From NCBI GenBank assembly GCA_949482135.1, contig CASYFC010000001.1:310001-374000 (forward strand): a DNA stretch of 64,000 nucleotides, given 5' to 3'. The notes below the pieces were generated by a model. It was not told the origin of the DNA. It was given only the letters and a program-made list of their open reading frames with translations, and ran no database searches. This DNA comes from an uncultured Clostridia bacterium. GTDB taxonomy: Bacteria; Bacillota; Clostridia; TANB77; CAG-508. Positions 33,161-41,873 of this stretch are shown in pieces (positions within the stretch are counted from its first letter, which is position 1; each line of letters begins with the position of its first letter). The translations under genes were made by a program, and so were the position numbers.

Positions 33161-34933
33161 TTATAGACTTATGAAGTCATAACCACTTATATGGTTTAAT
33201 AAATATCTTACATCTCCTGTATTAAATGTTTTGTTTCCATTTAAACATGCTGCTTGTTTGTATTCATTTTTAAGTTCTTCACCAGTCTTTGATATTGAAT
33301 TAAGCATAATTCTTACATCTGCAACAGTAATACGCGTATCTCCATTAATATCTCCCATTTTTACGATTGGATATGTTTTTTCTTCTATTATAATTTTATA
33401 TCCAGTTCCTAACTCTCCTGATGTAATTATTTCACCTTTAGAATTCTGAACAACAACATCTTTATATTTTTCTTTTAAATCTTCATAATTTATATCTGGT
33501 AATATCTTAATTATGTCTTCTTCTAATTTTATATCAGTTTCCAAATTTTTATCAGGTTTAACTGGTTTTTCTGGCTCTGGTTCAGGTTCTGGTTTTGGTT
33601 TTTCTGGTTGAACATCTGATGCTGAACCACCTGAAGTTCCAGTTGAACCTTTTGATGCAATACAAGTATCTCCACCGATAATTCTTGCAGCATACCCATA
33701 AGTTCCGCTTTTTTCTGAAACAATTAAATCCCAAAAATATCCACCAATTTGAGTATTTGCTCTTTGCAATATCTTTACATCTTCTCCGTTATTTAAAGCT
33801 CCAATTGCTGTACCATTTGCTGATGCTCTAACTTTTAAAGAAGTAGAAATATTCTGTATAACTCCATTTTCATAAGAAATAGTATTAGCTTTTCCTTGAT
33901 TTGGTCTTGTTGATGTTTCTCTAGGCATATTTTCATATAAAGGAATTATAAATACATGATTATTTACACCTAAGTTACTATAATATTTTTTCAAACTCGA
34001 ACCTTGACTTTGTGCTGCCATTATATTTTGCTGATATTGGTGTGATGCAAGTGGTGATTTTCCAGATACATTAAATTTTTGATAATATAATGTGTTTTGA
34101 CTATATTTTGTTATATAACTTTCTTTTACAACTGCTGACCCCCCTAATATTGATGCCCTAATTGAAGTCCAACCATGATTTTGTGCATATGATAACCCAT
34201 TATTTATTATATTAGCACTTCCATTACCAGTAGAACCTATATTAAAATAATTATAACAACCTCTATAATTTCCATTATATCCATTTCCGTTACTTAGTGT
34301 TGAGCCATTTCTTCCATGCTCATTTATTATTTTAGCTACTAAAAAATATCCATTTATATTATATTGATTGCTTGCATCAACAATTGCTTGAATTGCTTCA
34401 CCATTATTTAAATACGCCCCATAACCTGAAACAACTCTAGCTATATCATTATATGTAACATCTCCACCTTCTAAGTCTTTAAATTGAAATACATCATCTT
34501 CATTTATTGAAGTTCTAGGATCCATCATATATGCTAAAGCCTCTAAAGATGCACAGCACCAAGAACCATTATCATAGGCTTTATTTCCACATATTGGACA
34601 AATCCACATTCCATTATAATTAGTACCTATTTGAAATAAATTTAATGGACTTCTTCCATGCCCTTGATATTCAGTAGCTAAAACTTCATTCCAATTCATG
34701 CCTGTATAATAAAGTAAAAATGTATAATTTCCATGCTTAGCTTGTACATTTTTTATTAATTGTTTATATCCAGGATATAAATTATCATCTAGCCCCTCTA
34801 TATCTCTACTCAAAGTTCCTGCTGGAAGTTGACCTGCATAAACTTTACTTGAAGTTACTGGTATAAATGCCATTATTAAATATGAAATTAGCATTACAAA
34901 TACTGTAATTACTACTATTTTTTTATATTTCAC
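33161..34933 (-). CDS. Secreted glucosaminidase-like cell-wall hydrolase with SH3 and dockerin-type domains
   Basis: 590 residues, GTG start after GAGGTG. A signal peptide or anchor (VVITVFVMLISYLIMAFIP) is cut near VYA-GQ. Residues 40-330 contain the glucosaminidase-type core with the catalytic-Glu segment AKIINEHGRNGSTL and YFNIGSTGNGS. A bacterial SH3 domain (about 355-425, SLKVRASANGTAIGALNNGE) may bind the wall. A Pro/Glu-rich linker leads to a C-terminal dockerin-I-like region with two Ca-binding loops (GDINGDTRITVADVRIML and GNKTFNTGDVRYLLNHI). It would cut the glycan chain during wall turnover. The dockerin suggests docking to cohesin proteins, or is a decayed remnant. It probably shares a transcript with the DUF5050 gene (18 nt). 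Confidence 0.8.
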   Translation of the reverse strand: MKYKKIVVITVFVMLISYLIMAFIPVTSSKVYAGQLPAGTLSRDIEGLDDNLYPGYKQLIKNVQAKHGNYTFLLYYTGMNWNEVLATEYQGHGRSPLNLFQIGTNYNGMWICPICGNKAYDNGSWCCASLEALAYMMDPRTSINEDDVFQFKDLEGGDVTYNDIARVVSGYGAYLNNGEAIQAIVDASNQYNINGYFLVAKIINEHGRNGSTLSNGNGYNGNYRGCYNYFNIGSTGNGSANIINNGLSYAQNHGWTSIRASILGGSAVVKESYITKYSQNTLYYQKFNVSGKSPLASHQYQQNIMAAQSQGSSLKKYYSNLGVNNHVFIIPLYENMPRETSTRPNQGKANTISYENGVIQNISTSLKVRASANGTAIGALNNGEDVKILQRANTQIGGYFWDLIVSEKSGTYGYAARIIGGDTCIASKGSTGTSGGSASDVQPEKPKPEPEPEPEKPVKPDKNLETDIKLEEDIIKILPDINYEDLKEKYKDVVVQNSKGEIITSGELGTGYKIIIEEKTYPIVKMGDINGDTRITVADVRIMLNSISKTGEELKNEYKQAACLNGNKTFNTGDVRYLLNHISGYDFISL

Positions 34934-35069
34934 TTTATCACCTCTTATGTACAGTATTATCAGTTAGATTATATATATAATAATCCTAAAAGTCAACAAT
35001 TCCTATATTACAATTAAATTGCGTTTGATAAAAAAAGAGCCTATTTTCATAATCTCATTTCTCTTCTCT

Positions 35070-36216
35070 TTAATTTAATTTTATTAATTGTTCCCATGGT
35101 AAATCTTTTTTTCCAAAATGCCCATAGTTAGTAGTTTTCTTATATATTGGTCTCCTTAAATCTAAACTTTCGATAATTCCTCTTGGTGTAAGTTTAAATG
35201 TTTTTCTAATTTTCTTTACAATCTCTCCATCTGGAATTGTACCTGTTCCAAATGTATCAACATATATAGAAATTGGTTGTGCAATACCTATTGCATAAGA
35301 AAGTTGTATTTCGCATTTTTTAGCTAATCCATTTGCAACAATGTTTTTAGCAATAAATCTTGCCATATATGCTGCAGATCTATCAACTTTAGTTGGGTCT
35401 TTTCCTGAAAATGCTCCTCCACCATGACGACTATACCCTCCATATGTATCTACTATAATCTTTCTTCCTGTTAATCCACTATCTCCTAAAGGTCCTCCAA
35501 TAACAAATCTTCCAGTTGGATTTATATAATATTTTGTTTTATCATCTAATAATTCTGCTGGAACTATTGGTTTTATTACATATTCTTTAATATCTGATTT
35601 AAGTTTATCCATATCAATATCACTATTATGTTGTGTTGATATAACAATAGTATCTATTCTTGAAGGCTTGTCTTTCTCATATTCAATTGTAACTTGTACT
35701 TTTCCATCAGGTCTTATATAATCAATTATCTTTTCTTTCCTAACTTGAGTTAGCCTTTTTGCTAATTTATGAGCTAAATATATTGGCATTGGCATATAAT
35801 CTTCTGTTTCATCAGTTGCAAAACCAAACATCATACCTTGGTCTCCTGCGCCTTCTGATTCTTCCTTTGCACCATTCTTATTTTCTAAAGATCTGTCTAC
35901 TCCGAATCGCAATATCTTCTGATTGTTTTGATATATTTAATAATACTTTACAAGTTTTATAATCAATATCTGTTTCGCTATTATCAAATCCCACCTCTTT
36001 AATAGCATTTCTTACTATTTTTTCGATATCTACTTCAGCATTTGATGTTATTTCTCCTGTAACTAAAATTTGACCTTTTCCAGCAACAGTTTCACAAGCT
36101 ACTCTTGCATATGGATCTTTTTCAAAATATGCATCCAAAACACTATCTGATATATAATCACATAATTTATCTGGATGTCCTTCTGTAACACTTTCAGATG
36201 TAAATAATCTTCTCAT
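35070..36216 (-). CDS. metK: S-adenosylmethionine synthetase, one-base frameshift
   Basis: The frame is split. From ATG 36216 (AAGGAGGG in front) it reads [19 protein letters not shown] to KQSEDIA. The remainder continues [20 protein letters not shown] from another frame to the stop at 35070. Removing one base in GCGATTCGG (near 35905) restores the family sequence. Landmarks: [15 protein letters not shown] (canonical GAGDQG), [28 protein letters not shown] split as GGYSRHGGG and DPTKVDRS, and the YGHFG end. It converts Met and ATP to SAM and is normally essential, so a sequencing or assembly error is the best reading. A SAM-I riboswitch precedes it. Confidence 0.88.
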
Positions 36217-36259
36217 AATTTTCCCTCCTTTTGAAATTTCATTTTTCTTTTTGTCAAAA

Positions 36260-36420
36260 CAAAAAGAACTCTATGCACTAATAGAGTTCTGAATAATTCT
36301 TCTTATTATCTAAATCATCATTCAAAGCTACTCTTTGTGCTCTGTCGGTATTAGCACCTAAATTAATAGGTTGCTGTGGAGTCTAAAAGCCGATTCTCTC
36401 GTCCACTCTTGATAATATTT
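36260..36420 (-). ncRNA. SAM-I (S-box) riboswitch with terminator, controls metK
   Basis: Minus strand: TTATCAAGAG (P1/P2 start) at 36415-36406, CACAGCAACCT near 36370, AGGTGCTAATACCGACAGAGC near 36360-36340, and 3' P1 strand GATAATAA (36310-36303). These are the conserved S-box core elements in order. A strong intrinsic terminator follows (AGAACTCTAT / ATAGAGTTCT, then T5) at 36290-36260. High SAM would favour termination before metK. Confidence 0.9.
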
Positions 36421-36432
36421 TTTACAAATAGT

Positions 36433-36461
36433 ATTTTACTACATATGTCAGATTTTGTCAA
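36433..36461 (-). promoter_or_regulatory. Promoter of the SAM riboswitch-metK unit
   Basis: TTGACA (36461-36456), 17-base spacer, TAAAAT (36438-36433). Transcription would start just before the S-box P1 stem. Confidence 0.75.
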
Positions 36462-36524
36462 CCTTTATGTTAATCTATTTCAAATGTTAAAATATCTTTG
36501 TTATACTTTTATTAATTAATACAG

Positions 36525-37334
36525 CTATTTGACATTTTTCCTCATTATAGGAATGAAATTTTCTGCAAATTTATATTCATCCTTATTTTTTATATAAAGT
36601 AACCCTATAATTGAAAAAGTTACTGCTCCAATAAAGTTTACTACTAAATCTTTCATAGTATCATTGATTCCTATATCTAAATATCCACCCTCAATAACAT
36701 TTTGAATAGTCTTTCCATTCTCATCTTTAGATTCTATTATTGTTTTTGTTATATCTTTTATAACTACTGGTATATTTTTTCCTTCAGGATGTAATTCAAC
36801 AGTTGATACTGTACTAACTACCTTATCTTTTTGCATGTCTTTTAAAAATACTATATCCATTCCATATTCAAAAAATTCCCATAAAACTCCTATTGTCATC
36901 GAAAAGCAGAATGCTACTAATGCTACAAATACAGCTGACATTGTTGCATGAAAAAATTCTTTACGATTTAAAATATCTATAAGTGAAAAACCTATTGCTG
37001 CACATAAAAATCCATTTAATGTATGAAGCATTGTATCCCAATGTTTTATTACAATATAATATTCATTAATTTCACCTAAAATTTCTGCTGAATATATAAA
37101 TAATAAAATAATAACTTGAAGAGCATCTGGAAGTTGAATATTAAATTTTTTATCTATTAGTACTGGAACTAAAAATAACCCCAATGTTAAAATACATAAA
37201 AATACATTATTCCAATTTCCAAGAAATATTTGTCTTATTAATGTTAATATTACAAGTCCTCTTAATACTAAGTATATTGTCATATTCCTTTTTGAATAAT
37301 TTTCAAAAAGTTCGTCTTTTTTCTTTCTCTTCAT
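36525..37334 (-). CDS. Multi-pass membrane protein, YjdF/DUF2238-like
   Basis: 269 residues with about seven membrane helices. Characteristic patterns are YIVIKHWDTMLHTLNGFLCAAIG, WEFFEYGMDIVF and NDTMKDLVVNFIGAVTFSIIG. The HWD...HxxxG and WEFFEY and DxxxN segments are the intramembrane polar residues of the DUF2238/YjdF family. Between the fifth and sixth helices is a roughly 60-residue soluble loop (LHPEGKNIPVVIKDITKTI). Function is not known for the family. The ribosome binding site is AAGGAGAA. It lies 36 nt after polA in the same direction and may share its transcript. Confidence 0.75.
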   Translation of the reverse strand: MKRKKKDELFENYSKRNMTIYLVLRGLVILTLIRQIFLGNWNNVFLCILTLGLFLVPVLIDKKFNIQLPDALQVIILLFIYSAEILGEINEYYIVIKHWDTMLHTLNGFLCAAIGFSLIDILNRKEFFHATMSAVFVALVAFCFSMTIGVLWEFFEYGMDIVFLKDMQKDKVVSTVSTVELHPEGKNIPVVIKDITKTIIESKDENGKTIQNVIEGGYLDIGINDTMKDLVVNFIGAVTFSIIGLLYIKNKDEYKFAENFIPIMRKNVK

Positions 37335-37369
37335 AATTAAATTTCTCCTTATATGCTGGAAAAGAAGTG

Positions 37370-40075
37370 TTATTTAGCTTGATACCAACTCTTTCCTTCT
37401 TCTACATCCACTGTTAGTGGAACAGAAAGTTCACAACTTGTTTCCATACATTCTTTTAATAATTTTTCTACTTCTTCTTTTTCTTCTAATACTGCCTCTA
37501 TTAAAAGTTCATCATGAATTTGTAAAACAATTTTAGATTTCATATTTCTATTTTTTAATTCATTATAAACTTTTATCATTGCAATTTTCATAATATCTGC
37601 TGCTGTTCCTTGTATTGGAGTATTCATAGCAGCTCTATCTCCAAATTTTCTAATCATATAGTTTTTTGAATTAAGTTCTGGAATATATCTTCTTCTTCCA
37701 AATAAAGTGGATACATAACCATTCTTTTTAGCCTCTTCAACAATATTATTCATATATTCTCTTATTCCATGATAAGTATCCAAATATTTTTCAATATATT
37801 CTTTGGCTTCATTTCGTTTTATATCAATTTGCTCTGCTAAACCGAATTCACTTATTCCATAAACAATTCCAAAATTAACAGCTTTTGCTTTACTTCTTAA
37901 TTGTTTTGAAACCTCTTCAACTGGAACTTTAAATACTTGTGATGCACATATAGTATGAATATCTGCATCAGAATTAAATGCTTCTATCATTGTTTCATCA
38001 TTTGACATATGAGCCATTACTCTTAATTCTACTTGAGAATAATCTGCATCAATAAAAATTCTTCCTTCTTCTGGCTTGAAAACTTTTCTTAATTTTTTTC
38101 CAATCTCACTTCTAGTTGGTATATTTTGTAAATTTGGTTCTGTACTACTTAATCTTCCGGTAGCTGTTACTGTTTGATGGAAAAATGTATGAATTCTTCC
38201 TGTTTTTGGATTTATAAATGGAATCATACCTTCTACATAAGTAGAATTTAGTTTCATTAATTGTCTATATTCTAATATTTTCTCAACAATAGGATGTTCA
38301 TCTTTAACTTTATCTAAAGCATCTACATCTGTTGAATATCCACTTTTAGTTTTTTTACATGGTTTTAGTTCTAGTTTCTCAAATAAAATTACTCCTAATT
38401 GCTTTGGAGAATTTATATTAAATTCTTCTCCTGCCATTTCATATATATCTATTCTTAATTCTTCAATATGTTTTTTTAAATTTTCACCATATTTTATTAG
38501 TTCTTTTTCATCAACATACATACCTTCATATTGCATCTGGGCTAATATTTGAACAATTGGCATTTCTATATTGTTAAATAAATCTAGTGAATTAATTTTT
38601 TCTAATTCTTTTAAAATATTTTCTCTAGATTTCCCAATTACATATGCGTATAATGCATATATATAATTTTCTTTTTCTTTATTTTCATCTAATCCTTCAT
38701 CAAACAAGCTTGTTTGTATTTCATTTTTTTCTTGCTTTTCCTCATAATCTGATATATCTATATTTAAATATTGCCTTGCTATATCTTGAATAGAATAAGC
38801 ATTAGAAACTGAATTTAAGATATAAGAAGCGACTTTTGCATCATACATCATATTTTGAGAATTTATATTAGTTTGTTTTAATAATATATAGTCTTCTTTT
38901 AAATTATGACCACATTTTAGAATTTCTTTATTTTCGAAAATACTTTTACAAATATCTTCTGAAAAATTAAAATTATACACTTTATTTTCAATATAAATAT
39001 TTATATATTTAATTTCTTTTTTTATAATTAAATTTTCATCATTTTTATCTATTTTTTCAAAACAATAATATACGATTTTTTCTTTTTCTATTTTTGAAAT
39101 TAGTTCTTCAATTTCTTTATTTTCTTTTAATTTAACATATTCAAAAAATTCTTTTACATTTTTTTCTTCATTATTTTCTGACTTGTTTTGTTCTAAATTA
39201 AATCTTTCAATATATCTATTAAATCTTAAATTTCTAAATAACTCTAATACCTTTTTATTATCCCATTCTTTTACTTTAAATAGTTCTAATTCTTTTTCAA
39301 TTGGTGCATTTGTATCTATTCTCCCAAGTTCTCTTGAAAGTATTGCTAATTCTTTATTAGCTTCTAAATTTTCTTTCAATTTTCCTTTTGCGATAGGATC
39401 TCCTGATTCTAATTTTTCATAAATTGTATCTACAGAATGAAATTCTTTAATTAAATTTAATGCGGTTTTTTCTCCAACTCCTGGAACACCTGGAATATTA
39501 TCAGATTTATCTCCCATTAATCCTTTTACTTCTATTAATTCTTCTGGTTCTATTCCATATACTTCTAAAACTTTACTTCTATCAAAATTTTCTGTTTCTG
39601 TTTTTCCATTTTTAGTTCTTGGTATCCTTATTGTTGTTTTATCTGATGCTAGTTGGAATGAATCTCTATCTCCTGTAAGTAATGTTACTTCTACACCTTT
39701 TTTTTCAGACGATTTTGCTAAAGTTCCTAAAATATCATCTGCTTCATATCCAGCAAGTTCAATGATTTTTATATTCATTGCTGTTAAAACTTCTTTTATA
39801 ATTGGCATTTGAGCAGCAAGTTCATCTGGCATTCCATGTCTTGTTCCTTTATATTCTTTATACATTTCATGTCTTTTTGTAGGCTGTTTTACATCAAATG
39901 CTACTACCATATAATCTGGTTTTATATCCTCAACCAATTTGAACATAATAGCTAAAAATCCATATACTGCATTTGTATATGTTCCATCTGCCGTTTGAAG
40001 CATTTTACTGCTCATAATTCCATAAAATGCCCTATTTAAAATACTATTTCCATCTATAACAACTAATTTTTCCAA
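37370..40075 (-). CDS. polA: DNA polymerase I
   Basis: 901 residues, TTG start with GGAGG upstream. The N-terminal 5'-3' exonuclease (1-290) has LVVIDGNSILNRAFYG, YEADDILGTLAK, LTGDRDSFQL and GVGEKTALNLI. The middle 3'-5' domain (about 310-480) lacks the DxE exonuclease I motif and is degenerate, as in Bacillus and Thermus enzymes. The polymerase domain (500-901) has TATGRLSSTEPNLQNIP (motif 1), FIDADYSQVELR (motif A), RSKAKAVNFGIVYG (motif B) and LQIHDELLIEA (motif C). It fills gaps after RNA primer removal and excision repair. Confidence 0.97.
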   Translation of the reverse strand: MEKLVVIDGNSILNRAFYGIMSSKMLQTADGTYTNAVYGFLAIMFKLVEDIKPDYMVVAFDVKQPTKRHEMYKEYKGTRHGMPDELAAQMPIIKEVLTAMNIKIIELAGYEADDILGTLAKSSEKKGVEVTLLTGDRDSFQLASDKTTIRIPRTKNGKTETENFDRSKVLEVYGIEPEELIEVKGLMGDKSDNIPGVPGVGEKTALNLIKEFHSVDTIYEKLESGDPIAKGKLKENLEANKELAILSRELGRIDTNAPIEKELELFKVKEWDNKKVLELFRNLRFNRYIERFNLEQNKSENNEEKNVKEFFEYVKLKENKEIEELISKIEKEKIVYYCFEKIDKNDENLIIKKEIKYINIYIENKVYNFNFSEDICKSIFENKEILKCGHNLKEDYILLKQTNINSQNMMYDAKVASYILNSVSNAYSIQDIARQYLNIDISDYEEKQEKNEIQTSLFDEGLDENKEKENYIYALYAYVIGKSRENILKELEKINSLDLFNNIEMPIVQILAQMQYEGMYVDEKELIKYGENLKKHIEELRIDIYEMAGEEFNINSPKQLGVILFEKLELKPCKKTKSGYSTDVDALDKVKDEHPIVEKILEYRQLMKLNSTYVEGMIPFINPKTGRIHTFFHQTVTATGRLSSTEPNLQNIPTRSEIGKKLRKVFKPEEGRIFIDADYSQVELRVMAHMSNDETMIEAFNSDADIHTICASQVFKVPVEEVSKQLRSKAKAVNFGIVYGISEFGLAEQIDIKRNEAKEYIEKYLDTYHGIREYMNNIVEEAKKNGYVSTLFGRRRYIPELNSKNYMIRKFGDRAAMNTPIQGTAADIMKIAMIKVYNELKNRNMKSKIVLQIHDELLIEAVLEEKEEVEKLLKECMETSCELSVPLTVDVEEGKSWYQAK

Positions 40076-40147
40076 TACTACCTCCTGATTATAATAGTAT
40101 TTTTTTCTATTAAATATATTATAATCTTCCCTAAAAATCTTATGCTG

Positions 40148-40176
40148 ATTTTATCATACTACTTTTTTTCGGTCAA
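40148..40176 (-). promoter_or_regulatory. Promoter of polA
   Basis: TTGACC (40176-40171), 17-base spacer, TAAAAT (40153-40148), leaving a leader of about 70 bases. Confidence 0.6.
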
Positions 40177-40186
40177 GAAAACAAAT

Positions 40187-40220
40187 GGAAAAAGAGCAAA
40201 CCACTAGTTTGCCCTTTTCC
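40187..40220 (-). terminator. Terminator of the 313-aa gene
   Basis: GGAAAAGGGCAAAC and GTTTGCTCTTTTTCC form an interrupted stem around ACTAGTG, followed by an AT-rich run; placed 40 bases after the stop. Confidence 0.75.
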
Positions 40221-40259
40221 TTATTTTACAACATAATTATGTTTTTGATTACAGTTATA

Positions 40260-41201
40260 TTAAATTTCAAGTTCTTGTGTTTTAAGAACTTTTGAAATCT
40301 TTTCGTCATCAATCAAAATCGTACAATGGCTATATTCTGTCATAAACGCAATACACACTTTGGCAAATTCAATTGCCCTCATATATTCTCTTACATCGTA
40401 GTATCCACACGCCATCATATCACTCAAATTTTCATCATTAAAAAGAACTTCTCCTGTTTGAATTTCCAAATTCTCTATACCTTGAATTAGTTCTGTAGAA
40501 ATAAATCTACCATATTCAGGTAACTTACCATGATATCCTGGTGCAACCAAATAAATATTATTTTGTCTGATTTTTTCAATTTGGCAATTTATCTCATTCA
40601 GCTTTTCTTCCTGCTGCTTCTTCATTTTTAAATTATTTTGATATGCATTTTCGCTATCAGTTAATTCTTTTTTCACTTGTTTCAATTTCATTTCAGCATT
40701 TTTCACTTCTTCTTCTGCTGATCTAACTTCTTCTGCCTTTTGCTTGCACCGATTTTTAGAAGATTCAATTGCAGAATCCCAGCTCTGAATTGTACTTTCG
40801 ATACTCTTTTTAGCAATTAAGATATGTTCAAAATCACTATCCTGAGAAGATTCAGTAGTACTCGTTGTTGGAGTTATCTGAATCACAGATTCTTGAATAT
40901 TAGTAGAAGCATTGCATGGAATTTCTTCACTCCTTTTATTTTCCATTAACCGTTGATTGTTCTTTCTTTTTTTGGCGGCTGAATCCTTTAATTTTTCACG
41001 AGCTTTTTCATTTTTTTCACTCATCTTTTTCAATGCTGCAAAAACTTTAGGACCTAATCCACTCTTCATCTCCTGAATAAACGCATCTTCAGTCATACTA
41101 TATTCAGGGGCCAATTCAGAGATAATTTTTCCTTGTTCAGAAATCCTTTTGTGAATTGTGGTAAAATTTAGTGTTTTCCGGTTCTGAGTTTTAACTGCCA
41201 T
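40260..41201 (-). CDS. Coiled-coil protein of unknown function (313 aa)
   Basis: Not recognised. Residues 1-90 are basic and helical (SAAKKRKNNQRLMENKRSEE). Residues 100-125 are Ser/Thr-rich and probably disordered. Residues about 130-215 form a long coiled coil (RCKQKAEEVRSAEEEVKNAE and ELTDSENAYQNNLKMKKQQE). The C-terminal 95 residues look globular (NIYLVAPGYHGKLPEYGRF, SDMMACGYYDVREYMRAIEF, HCTILIDDEKISKVL), with GYHGKLPEYGRF as a possible nucleotide- or ligand-binding loop. The gene has its own promoter and terminator and more GC-rich codons than its neighbours, indicating an independent, possibly acquired unit. Ribosome binding site AAGGAGG. Confidence 0.6.
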   Translation of the reverse strand: MAVKTQNRKTLNFTTIHKRISEQGKIISELAPEYSMTEDAFIQEMKSGLGPKVFAALKKMSEKNEKAREKLKDSAAKKRKNNQRLMENKRSEEIPCNASTNIQESVIQITPTTSTTESSQDSDFEHILIAKKSIESTIQSWDSAIESSKNRCKQKAEEVRSAEEEVKNAEMKLKQVKKELTDSENAYQNNLKMKKQQEEKLNEINCQIEKIRQNNIYLVAPGYHGKLPEYGRFISTELIQGIENLEIQTGEVLFNDENLSDMMACGYYDVREYMRAIEFAKVCIAFMTEYSHCTILIDDEKISKVLKTQELEI

Positions 41202-41233
41202 AATAAATACCTCCTTAGGTAAAATGTTTTTGC

Positions 41234-41263
41234 ATTATATCATAGCATACATTTAAATTGCAA
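41234..41263 (-). promoter_or_regulatory. Promoter of the 313-aa coiled-coil gene
   Basis: TTGCAA (41263-41258), 18-base spacer, TATAAT (41239-41234). Confidence 0.7.
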
Positions 41264-41276
41264 GTTTTTTAATATT

Positions 41277-41861
41277 TTATATAAAAATATTAAAGTTTCC
41301 TAATATGTAATATAAGTATCCTAAAACTCCTCCACAAATAGCTCCTATTATATGTCCTAAATGTGATATATTATCTTCTTTAAATATTCCATCAATTATT
41401 TCATTAGCTATATAAAAAATAAATATTAAAATCAGTGTTATAGGAATTTTTCCTGTTTGAATATTAACAAAAGAACTCATTACAATAAACATATATACAA
41501 TTCCGCTTGCTCCTAATATCCTTTTATTTCCAAATATAGAATTTACTACTCCTATAACAAATGCTGTTATTAATATCATTATAAGTAAATTGTATGTTCC
41601 ATATTTTTCCTCAAGCATTGGTCCAATTAATAAAATGTATACAAAGTTATTTGATAAATGTCTCCAATTCTCATGTCCCAAAACATGTGTAAACAAACGA
41701 ATATATGTTAAAGGATTAAATATTGAACTTCTATAAGATGAAAATAGTAATGTATTACTTTTACCAAGTGTTATATATTTTAATATTAATGTTCCTACTG
41801 AAAGGAAAAAATATGTTAATATTAATATTGAATTGTATTGAAAATAATTTATTAGTTCCAT
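41277..41861 (-). CDS. Rhomboid-family intramembrane serine protease
   Basis: 194 residues with six membrane helices. Signature elements are HENWRHLSNN (the HxxxxHxxxN-type segment of TM2), GASGIVYMFI with the catalytic Ser in GASG, and SHLGHIIGAICGG with the catalytic His in the last helix. Rhomboids cut membrane proteins near their membrane span. The ribosome binding site is GAGGGAGAA. It follows the HopA1-like gene by 12 nt and is the last gene of the accessory module 45336-46049 to 41277, so a module protein or its target may be a substrate (inference). Confidence 0.88.
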   Translation of the reverse strand: MELINYFQYNSILILTYFFLSVGTLILKYITLGKSNTLLFSSYRSSIFNPLTYIRLFTHVLGHENWRHLSNNFVYILLIGPMLEEKYGTYNLLIMILITAFVIGVVNSIFGNKRILGASGIVYMFIVMSSFVNIQTGKIPITLILIFIFYIANEIIDGIFKEDNISHLGHIIGAICGGVLGYLYYILGNFNIFI

Positions 41862-41873
41862 CTAGTTCTCCCT

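Noticed and set aside
37370..40075. Viewing polA as a DpoZ-type polymerase partner of the PurZ-like gene
   Set aside because: It is a full-length ordinary polymerase I with a degenerate exonuclease, 30 kb away and in a housekeeping context.
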